From Symsagittifera roscoffensis (Eukaryota > Xenacoelomorpha > Acoela > Convolutidae), in contig NC_087067.1 in NCBI RefSeq assembly GCF_963678635.1, positions 38,473,682 to 38,537,681 on the forward strand: a DNA stretch of 64,000 bases. Direction: 5' to 3'. Positions 32,180 to 40,889 of this stretch are shown here, piece by piece. The notes beneath the pieces were generated by a model. The model saw nothing but the letters and a program-made list of their open reading frames with translations. It ran no database searches and had not been told where the DNA came from. Positions within the stretch are counted from its first letter, which is position 1, and each line of letters opens with the position of its first letter. A program made the position numbers and the translations under genes.

Positions 32180-33688
32180 TCAACCTTTACTTAAGTAATA
32201 TTTCTTATGTAAATATACTTGTATATTAGTATCAGAGAATATCACATGTACAAGCGCGTTTAATTCCCGAGGATGCAGTCGTCCTCTGTTCGGATTGTAC
32301 ACTGGAAGCGAGAGCTCCTTCACGTCCATTTCTACGAGGAAGTCTCTCAACCTCGTCAAGGACAAGACTTGGTTCTCTGGGTCCACGTGCTGCTTCTTCG
32401 TCGCCCTCGTCACCAAGAAGCATAGGTAATTTCCCGGTATCTGTGACGCTGCCGGAGGTAAGGCTGCTACGCCCCCTACTCCTGGTCTTTGCTTCCAAAT
32501 AATTTCTATGTTTTTATTTTCTCTCTTAAAATTTGTCGCTAACGCTGTCCTAAAACTCATGTCTGCTATGATTGCTATCGCACATGTTCTATTTGTGAGT
32601 ATAAAATCACTGTCTGTTAGTATTATGCTACGTGAATATTCATTTGGTAAGTTAAAATATGACTCAACTACCCTCCCTATGTCAGATTTCTTAGGTTCTT
32701 CGCCTGTTACTGCTTCCAAGTCTCCTGTCTCTCTTGCTATTCTTAATTTTTTTATTATCAAGTTTTCAGTGTGGGTAAGTCCTACCCCCACTCCCCGGAC
32801 AAAAATATCCATCGACGTCCCCGTCGATCGCATACCGGGTATCAAATCGATATTGGAAGCCGGAATGAGTAGTCGCCCCTCCTGGGCAGCCCAGGAAGGA
32901 TCTTCTCGTTCGGTTTTCATGTATTTTATGCTTTCACGATCTACATCTTGAATCGTGATAGTGGTCTCCTTTGGGTCCGACGTCATTTCGTTCAGCCATT
33001 CTAAGACACGCAGATTCGTCAAGTCTTGTTCATATGACTGCTGTTGCTCGTCGTCGAATTCCACCTCGGGTTTTGACCGGTCATCGACCCACTCATTGTC
33101 GTGATCATCGACTATGTCAATGTCCTGTGACAGAGTTATTTCTCCTAGACCCACTACTTCTTCCACTATCTTTTTCAGATCTATCCTATCCACTACAAAG
33201 TCGTCACCGTAAGGGTTATATTTCTTTCTGGGTCTTGTCCCGACGTTCTGTCGAGTCTGTATCGTAAGCGGAAGCTCTGGTTCCAAATTCTTGGGAACCT
33301 CCATCTGTTCGGGATCCTGCCAATCTTCCTCTGCGTAGGGTAAGGTTTCATCGTCCGCTTCGATCAACTCGTTTGGATCCACGTCCAGCGGTGTATTCGT
33401 TCCTTCCTCCACGACTTCGTTTCCATCGTTCTTCTCCCTCGTGCCCTTCTCGTTGACCTCACAAGCAGGATCCATCATTAGATAATCCCCTTCTTCCATG
33501 TCTGCGGGTATACACCAGTCTTCTGTCGATGGATTGTGTGGCTTAATGTTCTCGTAGTGGGTGGCTCGGCCAGTACTCAGTCTATAAAAGCGTCCCTCCT
33601 GGTGCACTTCCGTAATCATGAAGGGTCTCCTCCACTTTTTAGGAGCTTTTTCGTTGCTTTCGGTGATATAACGTTCTGAAATACCCAT
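32180..33688 (-). CDS. Integrase tail fused to acidic linker and macro-domain-like C-terminus
   Basis: 502 codons. The first 50 residues continue the integrase tail (RRPFMITEVHQEGRFYRLS, a strand-rich block like the gypsy GPY/F region). Residues about 60-250 are very acidic and probably disordered. From about 310 the fold resembles a Poa1p/OARD1-type macro domain: AIAIIADMSFRTALATNF, then PGVGGVAALPPA, YLCFLVTRATKKQHVDP, LTRLRDFLVEM, LSLPVYNPNRGRL, and IQVYLHKKYYLS. Macro domains bind or cleave ADP-ribose derivatives. The call is by strand and motif pattern only; catalytic residues are not assigned. An ADP-ribose-related role would be new for this class as far as I know. Confidence 0.65.
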   Translation of the reverse strand: MGISERYITESNEKAPKKWRRPFMITEVHQEGRFYRLSTGRATHYENIKPHNPSTEDWCIPADMEEGDYLMMDPACEVNEKGTREKNDGNEVVEEGTNTPLDVDPNELIEADDETLPYAEEDWQDPEQMEVPKNLEPELPLTIQTRQNVGTRPRKKYNPYGDDFVVDRIDLKKIVEEVVGLGEITLSQDIDIVDDHDNEWVDDRSKPEVEFDDEQQQSYEQDLTNLRVLEWLNEMTSDPKETTITIQDVDRESIKYMKTEREDPSWAAQEGRLLIPASNIDLIPGMRSTGTSMDIFVRGVGVGLTHTENLIIKKLRIARETGDLEAVTGEEPKKSDIGRVVESYFNLPNEYSRSIILTDSDFILTNRTCAIAIIADMSFRTALATNFKRENKNIEIIWKQRPGVGGVAALPPAASQIPGNYLCFLVTRATKKQHVDPENQVLSLTRLRDFLVEMDVKELSLPVYNPNRGRLHPRELNALVHVIFSDTNIQVYLHKKYYLSKG

Positions 33689-35664
33689 ACGTAATCTCCC
33701 ACCGAGTAAGCTTTTGCACCAGCTGCTTTCTTGTCGAATTTTTTCCTCTGCCTTGCCTGTGCTTGCTGAGTATTTCGTCTACACACATCATTTAATTCCT
33801 GTTGACGTCTGATCACATCCCTCACGTAGACCTGTGGAGACATTTTCTTTCCCTCATATTCTAGGTAGAAAAAGTTTAAGGGTAAAGACTTCTCGTGTCC
33901 AGTTAGCATCATGTGTGGACTAACTCCAGTGGTGGAGTGTTGCGTGCTATTATAGGCGCCCATTACCTGTGGAAGGTATCTGTCCCAATCGGTCATGTAC
34001 CTGGAACAATATACTCTCAGCATCGACACTAACTTTCTATTCGGTCTTTCCACTAGGCCATTCGTCTGGGGGTGGTATGTCGTGGAGTGAGCTTGAGCAA
34101 CCTGTGAGCGTCTCATAAGTTTTTTCGTAAGCTCTCCTACGAAAGCTGTTCCCTTATCCGATTGAAACGTCATCGGACAACCATGTCTCGCTATCCACGT
34201 ATTGATCAGGTGGTCGCATGTCTCTTCCGCCGAGGCAGTTTTGCAGGGCACGGCCTCTGCATACTTCGTGAAGTGATCTACCATGACCAGGACTTGGTTA
34301 TAACCGCTGTCTGTCATGCATATCTTTTGGTGATCTATCTGCACCACCTCATTGAATTCAGACGACTCGATCGATTGCAAAGGAAATCGCAATTTCCTTG
34401 GATCTTTGACCTGTTGGCATGACAGGCACGCTGTTACCCACTTCACGCATGCCTTTTTCATTCCAGGCCACTCAAAGCACTTCAGGATCCTCTGATACAC
34501 TTTATCGATCCCCTGATGGCCCATCTGATCATGCGACCTGAACAAGAGTTCTGTCTGATAGAGTTGCGGCAACACTATCGCGTTATACTTGTATAGGACT
34601 TTGTCTTCATCTCTTCTCTTGCAAGCCACAATCCCGTCCTTGTTGAAGTATAACCTTCCCTCTTTCTGCATGAAATACTGTCTCAGGATACGGTAACTGT
34701 CTTCCTCGAGGTCTCTTTTATCTGGAGAACCATTCTCGATCCACCTTTTCACGTTGCGTGTCATGCGATCATTTCCCTGCGCCCTTAGAAGACCCGAGAG
34801 TCTGTATCTCGCCTTCAAGTACGTCTTCCTGACCCTCATCTGACTATTCAGCTCATTGGGCTGGTGTGTGTCTTCTTCCATCTTAACGCACCAAATCTTC
34901 GCCAACGACTGTGTTTCTTGCTTGAACGGCTGAAGATCAGTCCTGACTACCTCTTTTTGTGGCAACAGACTTATCGAACGTTTCGAGAATGCTATTGTTT
35001 CCAAATTATCCGCTGCGTTGTCAAAGACTTTCTCACTTGGTATGAGGTAGCGATCACTATCAGGGTCCTGGTACATCTCTCTATCCAGATCCCTTGCACG
35101 AGTTTCCACTAGTAGTGTGTGTATCGCTAGTTCGGACAGTTCTGATCCCGAGCTCGAAATCCTGTCTGAGTAGGTGTCAATTCCTGAGTTTCGGGAGTTG
35201 TCATCTGTTGAAGAGATTGTGATGGAGTCTGCACCCTCCTCCAGATCATGTCTGTGCCTTCTCTGCATCCATCTGAACTCCCCGGACAAAACTTTGTTCC
35301 CCAGGTCCTGTTTTTCTTCAGGAACTTTTTCATCTATCTCAGACTCCCCGGACAAACTTCCTTGTCCCGGGTGTTGTTCTTGTACTCGCTGGCTCTTCTC
35401 ATTGTTCAGCTCCCCGAACAAACAATCTTGCACCAGATTTCGTTCTACCTTTACCCCTTCTTTATCCTGGTCCACAAAGGTAACGGTTTTCCTTCGCGTA
35501 TTGCTCCCCTGTTCTTTCCGTCCGTACGAAGTGCTGGTTAAAACCTCATGTGGTATTGAGGATACTAGTTGCTGAACTTTTGTCCTACAATCCCTCTCGT
35601 TCTCTTCGTGTTGTCGTCTGGACGGCATGATCTTCACCTTCTCCCTGACTGTTAGTGATGCCAC
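33616..35664 (-). CDS. Integrase with D58D35E core
   Basis: 682 codons. Residues 1-340 are a charged, low-complexity linker. The HHCC zinc-binding domain follows (SHDQMGHQGIDKVYQRI, then C-x2-C in ACLSCQQVK, around 375-420). The catalytic core has D444 (VVQIDHQK), D503 (TFQSDKGTAF) and E539 (NGLVERPNRK), giving D-X58-D-X35-E, canonical for retroviral and gypsy integrases. The C-terminal SH3-like part starts near 650 (YSVGDYVWVF). The frame is lost at an A-rich run near 33,640 and picked up by the next ORF. Start MASL is the first Met; in the element it is probably an internal part of the polyprotein. Confidence 0.9.
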   Translation of the reverse strand: MASLTVREKVKIMPSRRQHEENERDCRTKVQQLVSSIPHEVLTSTSYGRKEQGSNTRRKTVTFVDQDKEGVKVERNLVQDCLFGELNNEKSQRVQEQHPGQGSLSGESEIDEKVPEEKQDLGNKVLSGEFRWMQRRHRHDLEEGADSITISSTDDNSRNSGIDTYSDRISSSGSELSELAIHTLLVETRARDLDREMYQDPDSDRYLIPSEKVFDNAADNLETIAFSKRSISLLPQKEVVRTDLQPFKQETQSLAKIWCVKMEEDTHQPNELNSQMRVRKTYLKARYRLSGLLRAQGNDRMTRNVKRWIENGSPDKRDLEEDSYRILRQYFMQKEGRLYFNKDGIVACKRRDEDKVLYKYNAIVLPQLYQTELLFRSHDQMGHQGIDKVYQRILKCFEWPGMKKACVKWVTACLSCQQVKDPRKLRFPLQSIESSEFNEVVQIDHQKICMTDSGYNQVLVMVDHFTKYAEAVPCKTASAEETCDHLINTWIARHGCPMTFQSDKGTAFVGELTKKLMRRSQVAQAHSTTYHPQTNGLVERPNRKLVSMLRVYCSRYMTDWDRYLPQVMGAYNSTQHSTTGVSPHMMLTGHEKSLPLNFFYLEYEGKKMSPQVYVRDVIRRQQELNDVCRRNTQQAQARQRKKFDKKAAGAKAYSVGDYVWVFQNVISPKATKKLLKSGGDPS

Positions 35665-36278
35665 TGCTGCTGTTCACTCGGGGTCACTTCTCTTTCTAAC
35701 AATCCACCCAGCATCCGCATCACTTGCCGTGTGACCTGCACCGTTTTATCCAATAATGAGAGGCTGTTTATGTTCATGCAAGAGAGTTCTTGCGGGACCA
35801 GGTTTGAGCGCAGCAACAGATCCAAGGGGACCGGGTCCTCCTTGGATAGGATCTTTATCTCGGCTGCCCTCTCTACAGGTAACTCAGGGTGTCCAGACTT
35901 GTCCAACCATCTCGTTGAGGGAAGCGCTTCATAAGTTTTTTTGTCTAGAAACGAAAATCCTTCCTTTATTTCAGCTTGATTGGCTTGCTTCTGCTCCAAT
36001 CTTTCATAGAACTCAGTTTTCTTGCTGAGGCTGTCAGCATTCTGGTGTTTATCACGCATCCTGTGTTCGACTATCATGTGGTAGCCATCCAATCTTACTA
36101 TCCATCTACCAATATAACTCTGAGCCATCGAGTAGGTCTTCAACCAGGATAACGCTCTGTTGTCTACGCGTAACTTAAGGGGAGCGCTCCCCAAGTATGC
36201 GCTGTATTTTTCCACAAATGTGACTACTGCAAACATTTCTGCTTCTGGTGCGCCATATTTCATCTCAGTGTCACTCAA
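35652..36278 (-). CDS. RNase H C-terminal half and linker
   Basis: 208 codons. Residues near 1-40 read EMKYGAPEAEMFAVVTFVEK (the catalytic Glu region), then LKLRVDNRALSWL with a catalytic Asp and a later HQNADSLSKK with the last Asp. The remaining 120 residues form a linker before integrase with no recognised fold. It belongs to the same pol polyprotein as the upstream ORF. It ends out of frame with the integrase ORF, overlapping it by 13 bases. Confidence 0.8.
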   Translation of the reverse strand: MSDTEMKYGAPEAEMFAVVTFVEKYSAYLGSAPLKLRVDNRALSWLKTYSMAQSYIGRWIVRLDGYHMIVEHRMRDKHQNADSLSKKTEFYERLEQKQANQAEIKEGFSFLDKKTYEALPSTRWLDKSGHPELPVERAAEIKILSKEDPVPLDLLLRSNLVPQELSCMNINSLSLLDKTVQVTRQVMRMLGGLLEREVTPSEQQQWHH

Positions 36279-36326
36279 GACCTTGCTGCCGTATGCAATG
36301 GGACGGAGAACCGTTCTTATATTCCA

Positions 36327-36617
36327 TTATTGCTCCTGATGCAATATTCCTGAGATGGCTACTACCGATGCGTCTGTGTCAAGAACATATAGGCCCTTTT
36401 CTGTAGGCATGCCTAGCACTGGAGCTTCGCATAGTTCCCGCTTTATATTCTCGAAGGCAACTTGTGCTTCATCGTTCCATTCGAACTTTTTCCCTTTGTT
36501 GCGCATCAGCTTCTGCATCGGATACACCTTGTCCGCATATCCTTTATGAACTCCCGGTAGTAGTTGGCAAAACCTAGGAAGCTCAGGAGCTGTGTGTCCG
36601 TTCTGGGAGCCTTCCAT
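36327..36617 (-). pseudogene. RT connection and start of RNase H
   Basis: 96 codons overlap the previous frame. The coding part reads KFEWNDEAQVAFENIKREL, the usual RT/RNase H connection of gypsy elements, then LYVLDTDASVVAISGIL, the first RNase H strand with its catalytic Asp. A single TAA after HQEQ ends it. The frame continues unbroken through an RNase H segment into the next ORF, so one stop is the only lesion at this boundary. Confidence 0.8.
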
Positions 36618-39600
36618 GTCAACACTGCTTCTACTGCTTCCGGGTCCGGCCTTACACCATGCCTGTCCACCATTCTTCCCAGGTACTTGATTGAATCCCT
36701 AAGGATTTCGCATTTCGATGGTTTGCACTTCAAGCCTGCTCTTTTCGTGCATACAAAAACCTCATCGAGCCAATCAATGTGGTCTTCCAGGGTCGGTGTT
36801 GCTATAACTATATCATCCACGTAACACATCACAAGATTCCCGTACTTCTTTGTCACTCTGGTCAAAGCCTGAGCCATCAGTCTTTGAAAAGTGGCCGTTG
36901 CGTTGCACAAGCCGAAGGGCATCCTCTTCCACTTGTACAACCCCAACTCACACGCGAATCCAGTTTTTTCTCTATCCTTCTTCCGCAGCGGGACCTGCCA
37001 GAAGGCAGAACCCAAGTCCAAAGTGGTGAAGAACTTGGCATCACCAAGTTTAGAGAGGCTCGCGTCTATTCGCGGTATCGGGTACGCATCTTTTATCGTT
37101 ACCCCGTTCAAGTAGCGAAAGTCGCAACAAAACCTAAGCTGCCCCCCTTTCTTATTCGCCATTACTACCCCGCAAGCCCATGGCGATTTTGAGGGTTCTA
37201 TCATGTCGTATTCGAGCAACATTTCTATTTCCGCTCGGCACGCTTCCGACTTGTGTGGCGCCATTCGTCTCGCGCCTTCTGTGTGCGGAACGGCGCTTTC
37301 TTCCAGTTCAATTTCGTGTTCGACGAAGTTACAGCAACCGATATCCGCCTTATGTTTTGAAAATACATCTGCGTTCCGATTTAAGACGTCCCGCAATTTT
37401 TTGAAATCTCCCTCATCTATTTTCCCTTTTAAATGTTCTATCTCTGGCAAAACCGGTTTGTCAGATTCTAGTTCATATGACGAGGGGCGTTCCGGAAAAC
37501 TCGAGCAGCTCGATAAGCCGTTGTCCGTTTCGGATTTCATTGAAAACAATTTATGAATAGATTTTAATTCATTAATCCTCTTTAAAATTTTATCTTTATT
37601 GGCATGAAAAAAACAGCCTATCACACTAAGTTTCTTCAAGTTTTGTGTCTCCTCATAGTCGGTCCTCATCAGCAAAGCGTAACCAAGCTTCTTTCCACGC
37701 TGGATTGAAACCGTGGTGTCCAGTGTGTTCAAAAACACACTGACACACAGTCCGTTTCGCGTTACCGAGAAGCTCCGGCCTAAAATCACAGAAATCTGAC
37801 AATTTGGATTCGGTACGAAACAAACCTGTTTACTATCGCTTAACGGATTCAAATTCCTCATTCTAAAAATTGCCACCACAGCCTGTCCTGGCTGAAGTTT
37901 CACTTTTCTATCTAAAAAAATTGGCACGTTGTTTTCGTCTGTTATTATCCTATTAATTGCTTTCTTAACATACTTCCGGTCCGGGTTTCTAATCCATATC
38001 AGACCGTTGTTCAAGTCAATAATCACGTCAAAATTCCTGACAAGTTCTCTGCCTAAGATGAATTGGTCGGCGTCGTCTAAATTCTCTACTACCAGGAAGC
38101 TCATCCATAGATCTCGTCCTCCCATGTGGAGAACTGTTATCGGCGTTCTTCCGGTTACGTAAAACGCTCCTCGATTGGCGGCGGCCAGTCGGAGATTCGT
38201 CGGAATTAGATCTTCCCTCGTGAAGCCCATTCTTTCCCAAGTTTTTATCGGCATCACACTCACTACCTCTCCTGTGTCCAGAAGCCCTGTGACTCCAATT
38301 TTCTTGCCATTGGTGTCGAGCAGATGTGCTGTCACTTCAGCTTTGTATTCAATGTGTACCGCATCTTGTTCCATCATAGCGTCATGGCCTATCCTGCGGA
38401 CTTTGAGTTCCTCCTCCCCCAAATAGATCTGTCCTATTTGGTCACTATCTGTTGTCACATAAGTCCTAGTGTAGATACTGATTCCATCTACGTTCAGCAT
38501 CACTTGATACGGCACATAGACTTCCACATAGCGGCGAGGGCCACCCGTTGTTAGTAGTGCTCGCACAGCTCTCGACTCAGTGCGTGGCTCCACCTGCCTC
38601 AGATAATCTGAAAATGTGTCCAAATGCATCAAAGTGAACTCGGATGGTTCACTCAGATTTCTGATTACCTGGTGTCCAGCCACCGAGATTATCGACTGTA
38701 ACTTGCTTCCATGCGGCACCATGCTAAACTTCTGACCGGAGATCACATTAAGATTCATGCTCAAACTGCTTGGTGCTTTAGTCTCTTCGACCTCCGTTGC
38801 TTCGAAGGTATTCAGTTGCTCCTGTAGTTTCTCATTTTCCAGTTCGAGTTGCACTTTTTGTTCGATATCTTTCGTCACCAGTTCCTGCTGCACTCTATTT
38901 AGAGCATCCCTCGCGGCTGCCCTATAATCAATCTTGAAGTCATCGGCCGCAGTCACTGGTTCCGGTTCACATGTCTCTTCAGTTACCGCTTGCATTTTCT
39001 TCGTCGCCAGCTCTTGCGGTTTGTCTTTTCTGCGCGCCTCCGCTTCACTCAACAGGCGAGCCTTGCTGGCTTTCACTCCTGATAAGGCTTCCTCATGCCT
39101 TGGATGCTTGATGTCTGTCACTGCATCCCAGAATTGCGGACAACCTGATTTATAATGACCTTCCAAGTTGCAAAAGAAACATCTCGGGCCGAATTTTGCA
39201 ATTAATCCTCTCATGAAATCCTCATGGTCAACTTCTGACGCATCTTCGTCCTCGAGGCTAAAACCTATTGCTTTCATGCCTTGTTTGTAACTTGGGCATG
39301 CTGACACATAATGGTCCGTTGAACTGCAATTGGCACAAGAGCGTCTCTTGTCCATATCATCCCTCGGTTTGTACCAGTTGTTCCCTTGGCTTGCTGGCCC
39401 GTTGTTAAAATTGCCATAACTGTTCTTATAATATCCCGATCTCGAAGGAGACTTCAACAAAAGATATTCTTCTGACTTGAGCCTCAACTCCTCTGGTGTT
39501 GGCGCATTGGTTGATAGTGGTGTGTAATGCGTCGCTAGCATTGTTCGAAGTTCATCATTCTTCACACCATCGATGAATTTTGAGGCTACTGCCAGGTTCA

Positions 39601-39712
39601 TCCTTCTGTTTGACTCATCCGGTTTGCTGCGTCTTCTCAGCATTTCCAAGTCGTCCAGGAACTTGTCTATCGTTTCATCTTCTCGTTTCCTCCGTTTCTC
39701 GAAGCGCATCAT
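36506..39712 (-). CDS. Gag-pol: capsid end, two CCHC knuckles, retropepsin, RT
   Basis: 1,068 codons, the longest intact frame in the window. Residues 1-90 are a gag C-terminal helical region. Two CCHC knuckles follow: C126, C129, H134, C139 and C178, C181, H186, C191. A coiled-coil-like stretch spans about 265-305. The retropepsin motif GLLDTGEVVSV lies at 476-486, with FILGRELVRNFDVIIDL near 551-567. The RT spans roughly 830-1,050: VMANKKGGQLRFCCDFRYLN, LDLGSAFWQVPL, and the active site CYVDDIVIA with YVDD at 964-967. The family makes virus-like particles and copies its RNA in the cytoplasm. The frame ends by a shift in the RT-to-RNase H connection. All catalytic residues visible here are intact. 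Confidence 0.9.
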   Translation of the reverse strand: MMRFEKRRKREDETIDKFLDDLEMLRRRSKPDESNRRMNLAVASKFIDGVKNDELRTMLATHYTPLSTNAPTPEELRLKSEEYLLLKSPSRSGYYKNSYGNFNNGPASQGNNWYKPRDDMDKRRSCANCSSTDHYVSACPSYKQGMKAIGFSLEDEDASEVDHEDFMRGLIAKFGPRCFFCNLEGHYKSGCPQFWDAVTDIKHPRHEEALSGVKASKARLLSEAEARRKDKPQELATKKMQAVTEETCEPEPVTAADDFKIDYRAAARDALNRVQQELVTKDIEQKVQLELENEKLQEQLNTFEATEVEETKAPSSLSMNLNVISGQKFSMVPHGSKLQSIISVAGHQVIRNLSEPSEFTLMHLDTFSDYLRQVEPRTESRAVRALLTTGGPRRYVEVYVPYQVMLNVDGISIYTRTYVTTDSDQIGQIYLGEEELKVRRIGHDAMMEQDAVHIEYKAEVTAHLLDTNGKKIGVTGLLDTGEVVSVMPIKTWERMGFTREDLIPTNLRLAAANRGAFYVTGRTPITVLHMGGRDLWMSFLVVENLDDADQFILGRELVRNFDVIIDLNNGLIWIRNPDRKYVKKAINRIITDENNVPIFLDRKVKLQPGQAVVAIFRMRNLNPLSDSKQVCFVPNPNCQISVILGRSFSVTRNGLCVSVFLNTLDTTVSIQRGKKLGYALLMRTDYEETQNLKKLSVIGCFFHANKDKILKRINELKSIHKLFSMKSETDNGLSSCSSFPERPSSYELESDKPVLPEIEHLKGKIDEGDFKKLRDVLNRNADVFSKHKADIGCCNFVEHEIELEESAVPHTEGARRMAPHKSEACRAEIEMLLEYDMIEPSKSPWACGVVMANKKGGQLRFCCDFRYLNGVTIKDAYPIPRIDASLSKLGDAKFFTTLDLGSAFWQVPLRKKDREKTGFACELGLYKWKRMPFGLCNATATFQRLMAQALTRVTKKYGNLVMCYVDDIVIATPTLEDHIDWLDEVFVCTKRAGLKCKPSKCEILRDSIKYLGRMVDRHGVRPDPEAVEAVLTWKAPRTDTQLLSFLGFANYYREFIKDMRTRCIRCRS

Positions 39713-40130
39713 TTAACGTGTTGTCTGTTGGAGATCTTCTAGTTGCCACTCTTTCAGTAGAGATGTCGGACAGTTCCGACATCTCCTCTCGGTCCAGTGT
39801 CCCGGTGGAAGTGGCAAAATCTTGGCCTTGTTCTACCGGAGTAGATTCACTCGCCAGCCTTCTGTCTCTCCCCTCCGGTCCATGTATTTCCTGGTTCTCA
39901 TTCATGGCCTGGTCCGTATGGACCTCCCCTTCTAACATAGCTTTTCGCTCTTCTGAGGACTTCTGACTCCTAGTTTCAACCATTCTGTCTGAAACCGTCT
40001 CCCCTTTGTCGGTCCGGGCTCGTGTAATCCGTTCCACAAAAGGTTCGGTCTTTGCTCTTCTTTGCTTTTTAGGTATGAATTTCCTAGAGCTATTGCCTCC
40101 TTTAGGTATCCTTGACTTGTCTAGACTCAT
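39675..40130 (-). CDS. Gag N-terminal region of the giant element
   Basis: 151 codons, MSLDKSRIPKGGNSSRKFIP onward. It is basic at the start and then Glu/Asp/Arg/Ser-rich, with no fold I recognise; it looks disordered. It ends 38 bases inside the next ORF in a different frame, just where a gag capsid would be expected. The capsid N-terminal half seems missing between the two frames, so a deletion or frameshift is likely. The start is the first Met of the first gag-side ORF. Confidence 0.6.
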   Translation of the reverse strand: MSLDKSRIPKGGNSSRKFIPKKQRRAKTEPFVERITRARTDKGETVSDRMVETRSQKSSEERKAMLEGEVHTDQAMNENQEIHGPEGRDRRLASESTPVEQGQDFATSTGTLDREEMSELSDISTERVATRRSPTDNTLNDALRETEETRR

Positions 40131-40889
40131 TCTCAGTTTGTCACTTCTTAATGCCTAAACACTCAATTTGATTGCTAGTGACCTTCGAGTTTGACTATCG
40201 ATAATAATAACACAACGCAAAAATTTCCAAAAAATTCTACTAAGTAGTGACCACGAATCCCTGTATGTTATCAAAGTACAGCTTGTACATAATTTATTCA
40301 CACTAACCGATTATTGGTCGTAAGATTTGAGAACTAGCATAATATGATGATATCAGTCAATTTAAAAGATAGTTTACTCACTGCCCAATCAAGCACAAAT
40401 TGTTGATATAAAACCAGATATAACAAAATAAGAATAATTTTATGAAAAACGTATGTGTATTGTACTTTTAGTCAGTCGCAGTACAATAGTCGAACTTTTA
40501 TTTTAACGAAAAAGCTTTCACTGCTTGGTGCTGCACCAAACAGACAAAACTTTGAAGGCAGTAATTTTCTCAAGTGGGCGTCTATTGCACCCACCGAGTA
40601 CTGTGTTACCTATCTGCCTTCGGACTGCCCGAGCTAGACCTACTAAAATCCTCAGGGCAGTCACTTTTCGCAAAAACGTATTGGGTTTCAGTCCACACCA
40701 ATGAGTTACACTCTTTTTTAATTTAGACTTAGTGTCGCGAATATCCGAGTTCGGACCTGTTTTGTTTTGGTCTGGTCTTTATTGAAAGGCAAGTTACCAG
40801 TGCAGTCACTGATTCCTAGCCTGTCTGTTAATAACCTAATACCTCTCACTATAATCTTATCTTCTGCTTACCTAAGTCCTTTAATAAAA
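40131..40889. other. Leader-side non-coding region of the giant element
   Basis: Upstream (minus-strand sense) of gag there is no ORF. I looked for a TG..CA LTR and a tRNA-complementary primer site and could not establish either; a weak candidate with CCACACCAATGAG at about 40,693-40,705 has no support. Confidence 0.35.

Larger units (their letters stand above)
23717..40130 (-). mobile_element. Giant Ty3/gypsy-like element with about 8 kb of post-integrase ORFs
   Basis: All sizeable ORFs between these points are on the minus strand. Transcription order: gag, retropepsin, RT, RNase H, integrase, a macro-domain-like extension (to 32,180), a 393 bp gap, a coiled-coil plus SGNH-like ORF set (31,786 to about 27,300), an acidic ORF (26,890-26,222), and a long C-terminal ORF (26,225 to 23,717). 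Typical gypsy elements end soon after integrase. GC content is visibly higher than in flanking DNA. Breaks are few: single stops or small indels between otherwise continuous frames. No LTRs were found; the 3' end is cut at about 23,735. That the post-integrase ORFs and the gypsy pol form one unit is inferred from shared strand, composition and damage level. Confidence 0.6.

Noticed and set aside
32508..32951. Plus-strand ORF of 147 codons
   Set aside because: Antisense to the macro-like region; no motif and no neighbours on that strand.
40690..40710. Primer-binding site for the giant element
   Set aside because: A CCA-containing stretch was considered, but no LTR border or convincing tRNA match could be established.
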